Translations under genes and position numbers: made by a program
Part shown: positions 6,181-13,130 of the stretch, piece after piece
How the letters are laid out: every line of letters starts with the position of its first letter
Numbering within the stretch: position 1 is the first letter of the stretch
The notes under the pieces: model-generated
Seen by the model: only the letters and a program-made list of their open reading frames with translations
What the model was told of the DNA's origin: nothing
Databases searched by the model: none
Virus record (IMG/VR): IMGVR_UViG_3300042691_019438
Span: 1 to 24,891 of that record
Source of the DNA: a virus
Length of the DNA: 24,891 nt
Reading direction: 5' to 3' (one strand)

Positions 6181-8735
6181 CGCTTTATCTTTCCAGTGGG
6201 GGACAAAAATATGCACGGATCTTCGGACGTTCGCTCTCTCGCCAATCGGTCGGCTCGCCACTTCACCCACCACGGCTCCTTGCCTGGGCGGTTGGGCGGC
6301 TTGTGGTACTTGGGCTCATGGGCACAGGCGTACTCCAAACATTGGGCCGCATGGACTTCACCTCGCGTCTGCGGCTCGTCAGTCACGTACACCTGTCCGT
6401 TGACTGTGGTCGTTTTCTTGCGATACCGCTTCAGCTCGCGGACGAGGTTCGGGCACGCACCCTCCAAGATTTTGAGCTTGGTGGTCCCGTCTCCACGCAC
6501 ATGGAGCATCTGTCGGACGAGGGCCGTTCTTGCCGGGATGTCATCTGATCCAGGAATAAACTGATGCCCCGAAATGGCGAATTTGATCTTCCGCTTCTTC
6601 AGCTCTTCGGAATACAGCTCATGCGGCAGCCGACCGGAGCCCAGGTCTCTGAGGGCGCCGCCGTGCATGTCCATGATCGCGGCGTAGATGTACTGATCCT
6701 GGGCCTTCTGCGCGAACTGCTCGCCCCAGATCAACGCATTGCAGTTGCGGATGTATAGCTCGTCGTAGATCAGCAGGAACTTCTCGTCGGGAGGGACTGC
6801 GGCGAATAGGGTGGCCATCACCGCATGCCCAGGGTCAATTGCGACGTACCGCGTCCAGTCTGGCGGAACCTGTCGATCTGGAAGCTGCGAGCGATCCAGC
6901 ATGTGGACCGACGCATTGAACGTCGGGTACATGAGGGTGGATTCGGTGGTGAACTCGCCCTCGGCCCGCATCCGTAGTTCGTCTTGCCCAAGAGCAGACC
7001 AGCGTTCGATGTTCTTCTGTCGCTCTTCGGCATCGATATGGGCGTTGTCCAAGAAGCGAAGGACGAACTTCTTAATGATGGGATTTTTGACTCCCTCCTC
7101 CTCCGCCCGGTCGGCACGCTCGCACAGACCAAGGAGAGCGTCATTCTTGGACCACGGCATGGCAGACCAAACGAAGCGGCCCTTGCGATCTGAGAGCCGG
7201 GCCTGCATTTCGCCCACCCACCGCTCCGACGAAATATCCTCGTCTATGTGGACCAAATCGGCCTGAAAGCCTTGCGGAGGTTCGCCTTCTGAGGAGAAGC
7301 AGTAGATCGTCCATCCGTTCGTCAGCTCGGCCTTGTTCAGATAGCCGGCGTTCTTCTGCACCCAGGAGATGTCTTTGATCATTCTTGGAGGAATGAGCGG
7401 TGGAGCAGGCTTGGATTCTTTGAGGCGGTCGGCGTCCTTCGACGGATTGAAGGCACGCCACTGCTTGGTCTCAGCGTCTTTGATGATGCGGAACGCCCCG
7501 GCCTTAAACAGCATCGGATAGACAACCATTCCGATGTGGGTCCACCCCTTGCCGATGATGACGAGGTTGCCGCCTTCCTTCGGATACTTGTTGTGCGGAT
7601 CTTGTCCCGTAGCAGCGCGAGCATCTTCAATGAACGTGCAGGCACTCTTGCCGCTGTTGTGGTTCGGCAGGCCGGCAATGATGTAGTTGTGCGTGTCCGG
7701 AACCTCAAAGTCCCACACTGAGCCTTGCCCGAGGTGTTTATAGGCGGTAATATACAGATGTTCATTACCACCTTCAGGGGCATCAAATGGGACGGCACAA
7801 CAAGATCGACTGGCCAGTGGAGCAAATGCGGCAGTGGTACGAGGTGGAGCGCAAAACAGTGGCCGAGATAGGGCAACTGCTGGGCCGCAGTGCCAAGGTT
7901 GTGAATAAGGCGTGCAAACGCTACGGCCTTCAGATGCGTCGGCGGGGCCCAAAGGATGGTCCAGAGCATCCATGCTGGAAGGGCGGCCGGGTTCTAGACA
8001 AGGCAGGGTACATACTGCTGCACCAGCCTGAACATCCCGACTCCAATAGTAATGGCTATATCCGCGAGCATCGCTTGGTGGCAGAGAAAATGCTTGGTCG
8101 CCGCCTGCTACCAACTGAGGTTGTTCATCACAGGAATGATGTTCCGGACGACAATAGGCCCGAAAACCTTCAGGTGTTTGACACCAACGGAGATCACCTT
8201 CGGGAGACTCTTGCCGGCAAGTGCCCAAAGTGGACGCCTGAAGGTCGGCAACGCATTCTGGAGTCAGTACGTCGCGGAGGGCGGTCCACTTCCCGTCGCC
8301 GGAAAGAACCAAGTGATTCAGCGTGCAGCGAAGCTCGCCACCATTGCTCAGGACAAACGCATAGAGGGGCTCTATGGCCTTAATGAAAGGCTTGTTGGCC
8401 CGGGACTTGATCCTTTCCCCGCCCCAGAGCGAGTCCACCCAGAAGGGCCCGTCGATCTCGCTCACCTTTTGCTCCACTCGCCGCACCGGATCCCACACCA
8501 CCTGATCGCCGGCCAGACAACGGTTTCCACCGATGACCAGCCGCTCCGATGCCGTGCAGGCGTGGAACTCTTCCTGCCTTGGCATGGGGATCCACAGACG
8601 AAGTGCTTCCAGCCGGCGTTCAGCCAGTTCGGCCTGAACGTCCTTCATCTGCGTCAGGGCGTGCTGTGTCAGCCCGCCAATCGGCGCGTCCGGCTTAGGC
8701 GGAGGCGGTATCTTCGGATGCTTTCGCACGCTCAT
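6177..8735 (-). CDS. terL: Terminase large subunit interrupted by an intein
   Basis: This is the ATPase and nuclease motor that packages phage DNA. The 852-residue precursor contains a 288-residue intein at residues 73-360, so the mature protein would be 564 residues. The joined exteins rebuild a Walker A (GGNR, then SGKS). Walker B is seen as LVHIDED at 494-500, and the RNase H-like nuclease as YVAIDPGH at 630-637 with IMDMHGG at 687-693. The ATG at 8735 lies within the preceding small zinc-finger gene (41-nt overlap) and has only a weak SD. The stop overlaps the start of the 105-residue gene. Loss of splicing would destroy the ATP site, so the intein should be active. Confidence 0.95.
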   Translation of the reverse strand: MSVRKHPKIPPPPKPDAPIGGLTQHALTQMKDVQAELAERRLEALRLWIPMPRQEEFHACTASERLVIGGNRCLAGDQVVWDPVRRVEQKVSEIDGPFWVDSLWGGERIKSRANKPFIKAIEPLYAFVLSNGGELRCTLNHLVLSGDGKWTALRDVLTPECVADLQASTLGTCRQESPEGDLRWCQTPEGFRAYCRPEHHSCDEQPQLVAGGDQAFSLPPSDARGYSHYYWSRDVQAGAAVCTLPCLEPGRPSSMDALDHPLGPADASEGRSVCTPYSQPWHCGPAVALSRPLFCAPPRTTAAFAPLASRSCCAVPFDAPEGGNEHLYITAYKHLGQGSVWDFEVPDTHNYIIAGLPNHNSGKSACTFIEDARAATGQDPHNKYPKEGGNLVIIGKGWTHIGMVVYPMLFKAGAFRIIKDAETKQWRAFNPSKDADRLKESKPAPPLIPPRMIKDISWVQKNAGYLNKAELTNGWTIYCFSSEGEPPQGFQADLVHIDEDISSERWVGEMQARLSDRKGRFVWSAMPWSKNDALLGLCERADRAEEEGVKNPIIKKFVLRFLDNAHIDAEERQKNIERWSALGQDELRMRAEGEFTTESTLMYPTFNASVHMLDRSQLPDRQVPPDWTRYVAIDPGHAVMATLFAAVPPDEKFLLIYDELYIRNCNALIWGEQFAQKAQDQYIYAAIMDMHGGALRDLGSGRLPHELYSEELKKRKIKFAISGHQFIPGSDDIPARTALVRQMLHVRGDGTTKLKILEGACPNLVRELKRYRKKTTTVNGQVYVTDEPQTRGEVHAAQCLEYACAHEPKYHKPPNRPGKEPWWVKWRADRLARERTSEDPCIFLSPTGKIKR
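7725..7753 (+). promoter_or_regulatory. Candidate promoter for the antisense HNH gene
   Basis: On the plus strand TTGCCC (7725-7730) and TAATAT (7748-7753) are separated by exactly 17 nt and lie 33 nt before the HNH start codon. Each hexamer matches the sigma-70 consensus at four of six positions. The site lies inside the codons for the C-terminal splicing blocks of the intein on the other strand. Moderate-quality prediction; host sigma specificity is unknown. Confidence 0.4.
7787..8383 (+). CDS. HNH homing endonuclease, encoded antisense within the terminase intein
   Basis: The 198-residue protein has an N-terminal helix-turn-helix-like segment (VEQMRQWYEVERKTVAEIGQ and following, about 11-47) and a clear HNH nuclease domain: YIREHRLVAEKMLGRRLL with H95, EVVHHRND with H114/H115, DNRPENLQVF with N123 and N127, and NGDH with H137. 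A typical LAGKCPKWTPEGRQRILESVR tail follows. The SD is AGGGG, 6 nt before the ATG. The last 35 or so residues run antisense to intein block B and look non-homologous, so the functional protein may once have ended near residue 163. The enzyme probably cuts intein-free terminase genes to spread the intein; this role is inferred from HNH homing enzymes generally. Confidence 0.9.
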   Translation: MGRHNKIDWPVEQMRQWYEVERKTVAEIGQLLGRSAKVVNKACKRYGLQMRRRGPKDGPEHPCWKGGRVLDKAGYILLHQPEHPDSNSNGYIREHRLVAEKMLGRRLLPTEVVHHRNDVPDDNRPENLQVFDTNGDHLRETLAGKCPKWTPEGRQRILESVRRGGRSTSRRRKEPSDSACSEARHHCSGQTHRGALWP

Positions 8736-8907
8736 TCATCTGGGATACGGACATGGACTGCCACTCACCGCACCAGTCCTTCCCCTCCGTGATCGGGTGG
8801 GAGTCCTGGCGATCCAGCTGGACGGTCGGCGGATACCGGCGACACAGCCCCTGGATCCTCTTGGAGATCGGCTCCCACCAACGGCAGGTTCGGCACACTC
8901 TGTCCAT
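8695..8907 (-). CDS. Small putative zinc-binding protein upstream of terminase, 70 aa
   Basis: The ATG at 8907-8905 has GAGG 6-7 nt upstream; a TTG at 8919 is possible but less likely. The protein starts MDRVCRTCRWWEP and has the Cys pattern CRTC, then LCRRYPP, then HPITEGKDWCGEWQ, a four-cysteine (plus His) arrangement that looks like a small zinc-binding protein. It overlaps the preceding 212-residue gene by 143 nt in another frame and the terminase start by 41 nt, so it is well embedded in the packaging operon. Its function is unknown; a small packaging or DNA-binding role is possible. Confidence 0.75.
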   Translation of the reverse strand: MDRVCRTCRWWEPISKRIQGLCRRYPPTVQLDRQDSHPITEGKDWCGEWQSMSVSQMNERAKASEDTASA

Positions 8908-9403
8908 CGACAACCTCAACTTTCTGCATAGACATGGCCGCCTCCAGCACTTGGCGTCGGAGTTCGGCCTCTAGTTCTTCTTCGCTCATCAGTTCCAGCG
9001 GCTTCTTCGCCCCGCCCATCGCGGTGTTCCCCACCACCAGTCGCATGAGCGAATCCAGCATCTTGGTGCGAAACGCCCCTCCGGCAGGCGAGTCGTAGTA
9101 CTGCTTCATGAATACGTTCGCGTACCCACGCACCCCACCGAAGTACTCCATCACCACCTCCAGCAGTTCGGAGGAGTGAGGGATGTTCGCCCCACCAAGA
9201 CGAGCCGAGGAGATGAACAGATCGACTGCCCCGCGTTCGATCTCCTCCAGCTTCTTGTTCGTCTTCTTCTTGCGGGCCGTCCGCTCTTTCTTGTTGCGGC
9301 ACTTCCGGCAACGGGCGTGGAAGCCATCCTTGGACTTGTGGAAGAACTGCGTGGTGGCCGGGAGCGATGCCCCGCAGCCTATGCACACCTTCAGGTCGGA
9401 CAC
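8765..9403 (-). CDS. Zinc-ribbon protein, possible small terminase or packaging accessory, 212 aa
   Basis: The N-terminus has a CxxC...CxxC zinc ribbon (CIGCGASLPATTQFF...CRKCRNKK, about 7-36), followed by a strongly basic stretch (KKERTARKKKTNKKLEEIERG) and a helical body (LLEVVMEYFGGVRGYANVFMKQYY; RTKMLDSLMRLVVGN; MSEEELEAELRRQVLEAAMSMQKVEVVD). The zinc ribbon plus helical oligomer-like region just before terL would fit a small-terminase-like DNA recognition protein, but the family is not recognised. The last 45 or so residues (SVPNLPLVGADLQEDPGAVSPV onward) are read out of frame over the 70-residue gene and look like non-conserved run-on. The start at 9403 overlaps the glycosyltransferase stop by 13 nt. 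Confidence 0.75.
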   Translation of the reverse strand: MSDLKVCIGCGASLPATTQFFHKSKDGFHARCRKCRNKKERTARKKKTNKKLEEIERGAVDLFISSARLGGANIPHSSELLEVVMEYFGGVRGYANVFMKQYYDSPAGGAFRTKMLDSLMRLVVGNTAMGGAKKPLELMSEEELEAELRRQVLEAAMSMQKVEVVDGQSVPNLPLVGADLQEDPGAVSPVSADRPAGSPGLPPDHGGEGLVR

Positions 9404-10293
9404 GCGGGGCCTTCCAGCTTGTCGAACTTCTTCAGCAGATCCTTCGGGCCTTCGATGCTGACGATCTTAGTGTCCTGCGTGACGTTCGCCTGGAAGCTGT
9501 CCTTCATCTTCTGGGCGATGTGCTTGGCGTCGATGAACTGCGGCTTTGGCACAGCCTTGGGCTTGTAGTGGGCAGCCCATGACGACCACGCACAGAACAC
9601 TGGGTTGTAGCCCAGCTTCTGCGTGCCGACGAGCGATAGGTCGCGGGTCATCGTCACATCTTCAGTCGATGCCTTGGCAGCGGCGTACTTGTCGGCCCAC
9701 TCGTAATAGAACCACGGCTTGTCGGCCTCAGTCTTCGGCTCCGTCAGCTCAAACGCCCGCATGTCGTACATGATCAGGCCGGTCGGAAGAGCCGCGCACT
9801 CCTGAATGCCAGCCATCTTGGCGGCGGTGTGACGGTCGTACATCTCCAGCTGGAAGTCGGGATTCGGATGATCTGACTGCATGGCCTGCCAGCGGAACAC
9901 GTACACGCACTCATGCGGCGGCGGGCCACAGTACGGGGCACCCACAACCACAGGCCCCTTGTGGTAATGCTTCACAAGGAAGTCGAACGCCTCGTCAAAG
10001 AACGGCTTGGCTTCCGGATCGGTCCCGATCATCAGGTCTGGCTTCATGTCCGAGTCGATCATCACCAAGACATCGCACCCACGCTGGCGAGCCTCCAGCA
10101 CCGACCGATTGCGGCTCATGGTGATGGGCGTGTCCGCGATGTTCCAGATGTGAATCTGCGAGACGCGCTCGTCATGGGACAAGCGGGACACAAGCGGGAC
10201 CATCCACTCTCGGATGTCCGGCACTTCCGAAGAAATGCCGCCGTTGCCGCCGTAGGAGAAGGTGCAGAAACCGACGCTGAACTTCTGGATCAT
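9391..10293 (-). CDS. GT-A fold glycosyltransferase
   Basis: The 300-residue protein has the order expected of family-2-like glycosyltransferases: an N-terminal strand (FSVGFCTFSYGG), TPITMSRNRSVLEARQRGCDVLVMIDSDMKPD (about 55-86) with the metal- and nucleotide-sugar-binding DxD at D80/D82, VVVGAPYCGPP, an acceptor region (CAALPTGLIMYDMRAFE), and PWFYYEWADKYAAAKASTEDVTM with the Glu-Asp catalytic-type pair. GAGG lies 6 nt before the ATG at 10293, and a good promoter candidate sits in the gap upstream. It probably adds a sugar to a virion protein or to a host or DNA target; the acceptor is unknown. No membrane anchor is visible. Confidence 0.85.
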   Translation of the reverse strand: MIQKFSVGFCTFSYGGNGGISSEVPDIREWMVPLVSRLSHDERVSQIHIWNIADTPITMSRNRSVLEARQRGCDVLVMIDSDMKPDLMIGTDPEAKPFFDEAFDFLVKHYHKGPVVVGAPYCGPPPHECVYVFRWQAMQSDHPNPDFQLEMYDRHTAAKMAGIQECAALPTGLIMYDMRAFELTEPKTEADKPWFYYEWADKYAAAKASTEDVTMTRDLSLVGTQKLGYNPVFCAWSSWAAHYKPKAVPKPQFIDAKHIAQKMKDSFQANVTQDTKIVSIEGPKDLLKKFDKLEGPACPT

Positions 10294-10317
10294 GCAACAC
10301 CTCGGGGGATGGTGTGT

Positions 10318-10346
10318 AAATTAGTGCATAGGTGAACAGAAGTCAA
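10318..10346 (-). promoter_or_regulatory. Candidate sigma-70-type promoter before the glycosyltransferase gene
   Basis: On the minus strand TTGACT (10346-10341), a 17-nt spacer, and TAATTT (10323-10318) lie in the 53-nt gap between the 285-residue gene and the glycosyltransferase. It is one of the few gaps in the late operon, so internal initiation here would give separate expression of glycosyltransferase, terminase and portal. The -35 is five of six to consensus; the -10 is weaker. Confidence 0.45.
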
Positions 10347-11204
10347 CTAAAAGATATATCCACGCTGTGCGAGGCGTTGCCGTTCCGGGGTAAGCGGCCG
10401 TCCGATAGCGTCCGGTGTTATGTCTCCGTACGCGATCCCGACTTGGGCCCCGGGAGCCTGCGATGCGAGTCGGCCAATCATGGCGTCGTAGCCGAGAGGG
10501 TTCTGCCAACCGCCTTTGACCATATCGCCGGCCTGACTCCACAGCTGGCCCAGGTCACGTTGCGGTGGCGGGCCTCGGTATCCGCTGCCAACCGCCTCCG
10601 CAAACGGCGAGCGGGCGGCGTTGATCGACTGAACGAACGCATCCCGCTGGGCGAAGGCCTGCGACGGATCCATCTGCCCGCCCATGGGGCCGTAAGTTGT
10701 CCCAGTGAATGGCGAAGGCCGCATGTCCGGTGGCATGTTGGCGAAGTTGCCGGGACCACCACCGGGGGTGTAGGACGGTGGTGCAGCAAATACGCCAGTA
10801 GGCCAGCCGCCAACACGCGGGCCTTGGCTCGGGATCGGCACGTTAGGCGTAAATCGCCCGTCCCTGTCGTACGCACCACCCGGGTTGTACGGCGTTCCCT
10901 GCGGAGGCTTGGCTTGGGCGCGGCTCGTAGACGGCGTAGTCCACTGTGTTCCATTCCACCTCATGCCCGCCGAGCGGCTAGGATTGCGGGGAGGAGCGTA
11001 GGCCGACATGTTCGTCGGGGATCCTCCCGCGCTAGCCTGATTGCCCTGGTACGGCGAGACACGCCCACCGCTTACCACAACAGAGTTGCGGCTGTTGGGT
11101 GTCGGGAGGGGCATTGACTGCGGCGGCAGCGGATCGGCCAAACGAAACGGCTCTCTGGCCTGACCAGACTGCGGCGCACCAGCAGGGCGGTAGATGCTCG
11201 TCAT
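10347..11204 (-). CDS. Pro/Gly/Ser-rich low-complexity virion-type protein, 285 aa
   Basis: The protein is dominated by Pro, Gly, Ser, Gln and Asn with few hydrophobic residues until the C-terminal third, so most of it is probably disordered (NSVVVSGGRVSPYQGNQ, YTPGGGPGNFANMPPDMRP). The last 90 residues (SQAFAQRDAFVQSINAARSPFAEAV ... GDMVKGGWQNPLGYDAMIGRLA) are more helical and may be the structured part. The ATG at 11204 overlaps the stop of the 44-residue gene (ATGA). It sits between the capsid genes and the glycosyltransferase, so a head-associated role is possible. The family is not recognised. Confidence 0.8.
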   Translation of the reverse strand: MTSIYRPAGAPQSGQAREPFRLADPLPPQSMPLPTPNSRNSVVVSGGRVSPYQGNQASAGGSPTNMSAYAPPRNPSRSAGMRWNGTQWTTPSTSRAQAKPPQGTPYNPGGAYDRDGRFTPNVPIPSQGPRVGGWPTGVFAAPPSYTPGGGPGNFANMPPDMRPSPFTGTTYGPMGGQMDPSQAFAQRDAFVQSINAARSPFAEAVGSGYRGPPPQRDLGQLWSQAGDMVKGGWQNPLGYDAMIGRLASQAPGAQVGIAYGDITPDAIGRPLTPERQRLAQRGYIF

Positions 11205-11335
11205 TCTTCCCTCTCCGTTCCCATGCCAGTGTTCAGGATCATTCTCAGCTTCTCCATGTCCACGTACGGGTTCTCCGCACGGGCCTCGGCAATCAGCTGA
11301 CGCAGGAAGTCAAGGTTTTGGATTGCTGGGTCCAT
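11201..11335 (-). CDS. Small helical protein, 44 aa
   Basis: An ATG at 11335-11333 opens a 44-residue frame that ends in a TGA overlapping the ATG of the 285-residue gene (ATGA), the same coupling seen throughout the operon. The product begins MDPAIQNLDFLRQLIAEARA and continues as a single amphipathic, acidic helix ending GTEREE. It fills the only gap between the 197- and 285-residue genes. The coupling, coding-like composition and helix make it a probable real gene; the function is unknown. Confidence 0.7.
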   Translation of the reverse strand: MDPAIQNLDFLRQLIAEARAENPYVDMEKLRMILNTGMGTEREE

Positions 11336-11340
11336 ATATG

Positions 11341-11373
11341 GAAACAGCCGGCGAGGTTTCCCCCGTCCGGCTG
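11341..11373 (-). terminator. Possible terminator or attenuator hairpin after the capsid block
   Basis: On the minus strand CAGCCGG (11373-11367) and CCGGCTG (11351-11345) can form a 7-bp stem around a 15-nt loop, followed by TTTC. It lies just after the 197-residue gene and before the 44-residue gene. The U-tract is short, so partial termination, lowering expression of genes after the abundant capsid proteins, is more likely than a full stop. Confidence 0.4.
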
Positions 11374-11397
11374 CCCCCGATCCCCGTTAGGGAAAAA

Positions 11398-11991
11398 TCA
11401 CCCGACGTTGGTCCGAACGAGAGCCAAGACAGCCGCGCCGGTGGTCGTACCGGCCGAGCAGGCATAACCGATCACGCCAAGGCTGGCGTTGTCGGAGCCC
11501 GTCGTCGCAGCACCGATACCGCTCGGAGTCACGCGGCCCGCAGTCGTAGCGCCAGTCGTCGCAGCCGTGATGGCCGCAAGCCGGTCGCCCACCGCAATCG
11601 CCGTGCCCGAGAGAGCAGCCGACACTTCGGTCGGGCCGTCCACGGTCACCCAGAACACATCGTTCGCCACCACGCCAGCAGCCGGGAGGTACTCGTCCAC
11701 CACGCCAACAAGCTCGTTGTTAGCGACGGCCGTGTAACCATCGACAGCCGAGAACACAGCCGTGCCGGCCGTGCCCGAGGCGAACCGCACCACCCGCTTC
11801 GGAAGCAGGGCGCCGCCCGACGTATTGCGGACGGCAACGCACTTCTTCACCCGGTTGCTACGAATCTTGCCGGTCGTCGGATCAACGTCCGGAAACACCT
11901 TTACAACACCCACCCAGCCAGTGCCGTCCGTAGCGGACGAGACGCCAAGCGTCTGACCCAGGCTGAAGGGCGGATCAACGTACAGACTCAT
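11398..11991 (-). CDS. Probable capsid decoration-type protein, 197 aa
   Basis: The gene directly follows the major capsid gene (gap 26 nt; AGGAG upstream of the ATG). The product is rich in Ala, Gly, Thr and Val with a regular beta pattern: KKCVAVRNTSGGALLPKRVVRF, VANNELVGVVDEYLPAAGVVANDVFWVTVDGPTEV, AIAVGDRLAAI, SLGVIGYACSAGTTTGAAVLALV. This layout, short beta strands with conserved Gly turns, resembles small phage head proteins encoded after the capsid. Function by position and composition only; it could also be a minor capsid or fibre-base protein. Confidence 0.75.
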   Translation of the reverse strand: MSLYVDPPFSLGQTLGVSSATDGTGWVGVVKVFPDVDPTTGKIRSNRVKKCVAVRNTSGGALLPKRVVRFASGTAGTAVFSAVDGYTAVANNELVGVVDEYLPAAGVVANDVFWVTVDGPTEVSAALSGTAIAVGDRLAAITAATTGATTAGRVTPSGIGAATTGSDNASLGVIGYACSAGTTTGAAVLALVRTNVG

Positions 11992-12017
11992 CTCTCTGGT
12001 TCTCCTGAGACCTTGGA

Positions 12018-13130
12018 TTAGGCAACGAGCTTAAAGAAGTTACGCGGCGACTTGAACTTAAGGTTACCGAGGGTGCTTACAACGTACCTGTACTGTTGAG
12101 TAAGCTCGTCGTAAAAGGGCCCCTCGCTCACCATCAGCTGGTTCTCCATGCAGAGAAGCTCAATGTTACCAACCGCAAGGCCGTAGCCGGTGTTGGCGGG
12201 CACCGAGTTCTCCGACGAAACTTCAACGCCGTCGAACTCAAACACATCCGTGAAGCCGTAGCTACGCAGACCGTTGGTACGACTGACAATCACACGCTCC
12301 TTGGCATCCAGCGTGTTGAGGAAGTCAATGAACAACCGGCGGTCCAGAAGGACCATGTCCACCTGATCTTCCTTCGTATCGTTCCGGCGGGTCTGGTGAA
12401 TCGCCTCACGCAGAGCCTTGGCACAGTTGTCCTTCCAGGTGCTGGCACCGAAGTGGGAGCTGTCCGCGTTCACCACAATGGGCGAGAAGAAATCAAATTC
12501 CGGATCGACCTTGCCCGAGGGCCACATCGACACGCCATCGGCCGAGCCGCCGTACGCACCCAGCACCGTCGAAAGACCGGCGTAGGTGTCGTTCGGATAG
12601 AAGAACGGATCGGCCGCGTTAGCCGAGCGAGCCGTAGCACCAGCAGCCGTGGAGTCAATCGTCTGGGTCGCACCCATGAACGATTCGATGCCGTGGAACC
12701 GAAGCTCGTTGCCCGGGGCGTAACCATCCTGAACCCATTCACGGGCGAGGTACTGCTCCATGGAGGTGAGCAGACGGCTCGCCATTTTGCCTGCGACATT
12801 GACCAGGGCCTGGGCCGAGCGATTCTCAAGCATTTCCTTCTTGTAGATCGCGTCGGTCACCTGCGCGCCACGGTACTCAAGCTCCAGCTTCTTCCAGAGG
12901 TTCTCTCTGCTGAAGTTGCGAGGAGTCTCACCGTTGTTACCGGACGGATTGTGATTCCGGTACTGGATTTCCCAGTCGAAGCCACGGCCGCTCATGTTGG
13001 TCCGGATCTGACCGGCACCTTCCAAAGCAGCGAAGAACTTGTACTTCCGCAACGACGCAATCTCTTCCTCACGGAGATGATTGGTGATCGTCGTTGCAAT
13101 AGAACGTGCCCAGTCAGTCGAACTAGCCAT
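12018..13130 (-). CDS. Major capsid protein
   Basis: The 370-residue protein begins MASSTDWARSIATTITNHLREEE and has the expected single, well-folded, aromatic-rich composition of a shell protein. It has a helix-rich central part (YKKEMLENRSAQALVNVAGKMASRLLTSMEQYLAREWVQDGY), a loop-rich middle with a DPFFYPNDTYAGLST segment, and closing strands with FTDVFEFDGVEVSSENS, GYGLAVGNIELLCMENQLMVSEGPFYDE and YVVSTLGNLKFKSPRNFFKLVA. The length and the position directly after the scaffold-like gene (TAATG overlap; GGAG 7 nt upstream) support a capsid with an HK97-type fold, though I cannot confirm the fold from the sequence alone. Confidence 0.85.
   Translation of the reverse strand: MASSTDWARSIATTITNHLREEEIASLRKYKFFAALEGAGQIRTNMSGRGFDWEIQYRNHNPSGNNGETPRNFSRENLWKKLELEYRGAQVTDAIYKKEMLENRSAQALVNVAGKMASRLLTSMEQYLAREWVQDGYAPGNELRFHGIESFMGATQTIDSTAAGATARSANAADPFFYPNDTYAGLSTVLGAYGGSADGVSMWPSGKVDPEFDFFSPIVVNADSSHFGASTWKDNCAKALREAIHQTRRNDTKEDQVDMVLLDRRLFIDFLNTLDAKERVIVSRTNGLRSYGFTDVFEFDGVEVSSENSVPANTGYGLAVGNIELLCMENQLMVSEGPFYDELTQQYRYVVSTLGNLKFKSPRNFFKLVA

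Larger units (their letters stand above)
7656..8519 (-). mobile_element. Intein in the Walker A motif of the terminase
   Basis: The intein runs from Cys73 (block A, CLAGDQVVWDP) to Asn360, followed by Ser as the first C-extein residue. Block B is CTLNHLVLSGDGKW with the TxxH Thr and His; block F is SVWDFEVPDTHNYIIAGL; block G is the terminal His-Asn. These are the Hint-fold residues needed for class 1 protein splicing. Between blocks B and F there is no LAGLIDADG or HNH domain in the sense frame. Residues of about 164-316 instead read as Cys-, Pro- and Ser-rich sequence that is the antisense of a plus-strand HNH gene. The splicing residues appear intact. Confidence 0.92.

Noticed and set aside
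5053-6564. Long plus-strand open frame of 503 codons
   Set aside because: Antisense to portal and terminase; the composition is typical of reverse-complement translation (many Arg, His, Leu and Pro).
8052-8792. Second plus-strand frame near the HNH gene
   Set aside because: Overlaps the HNH gene in another frame and runs antisense to the terminase N-terminus; no nuclease motifs.
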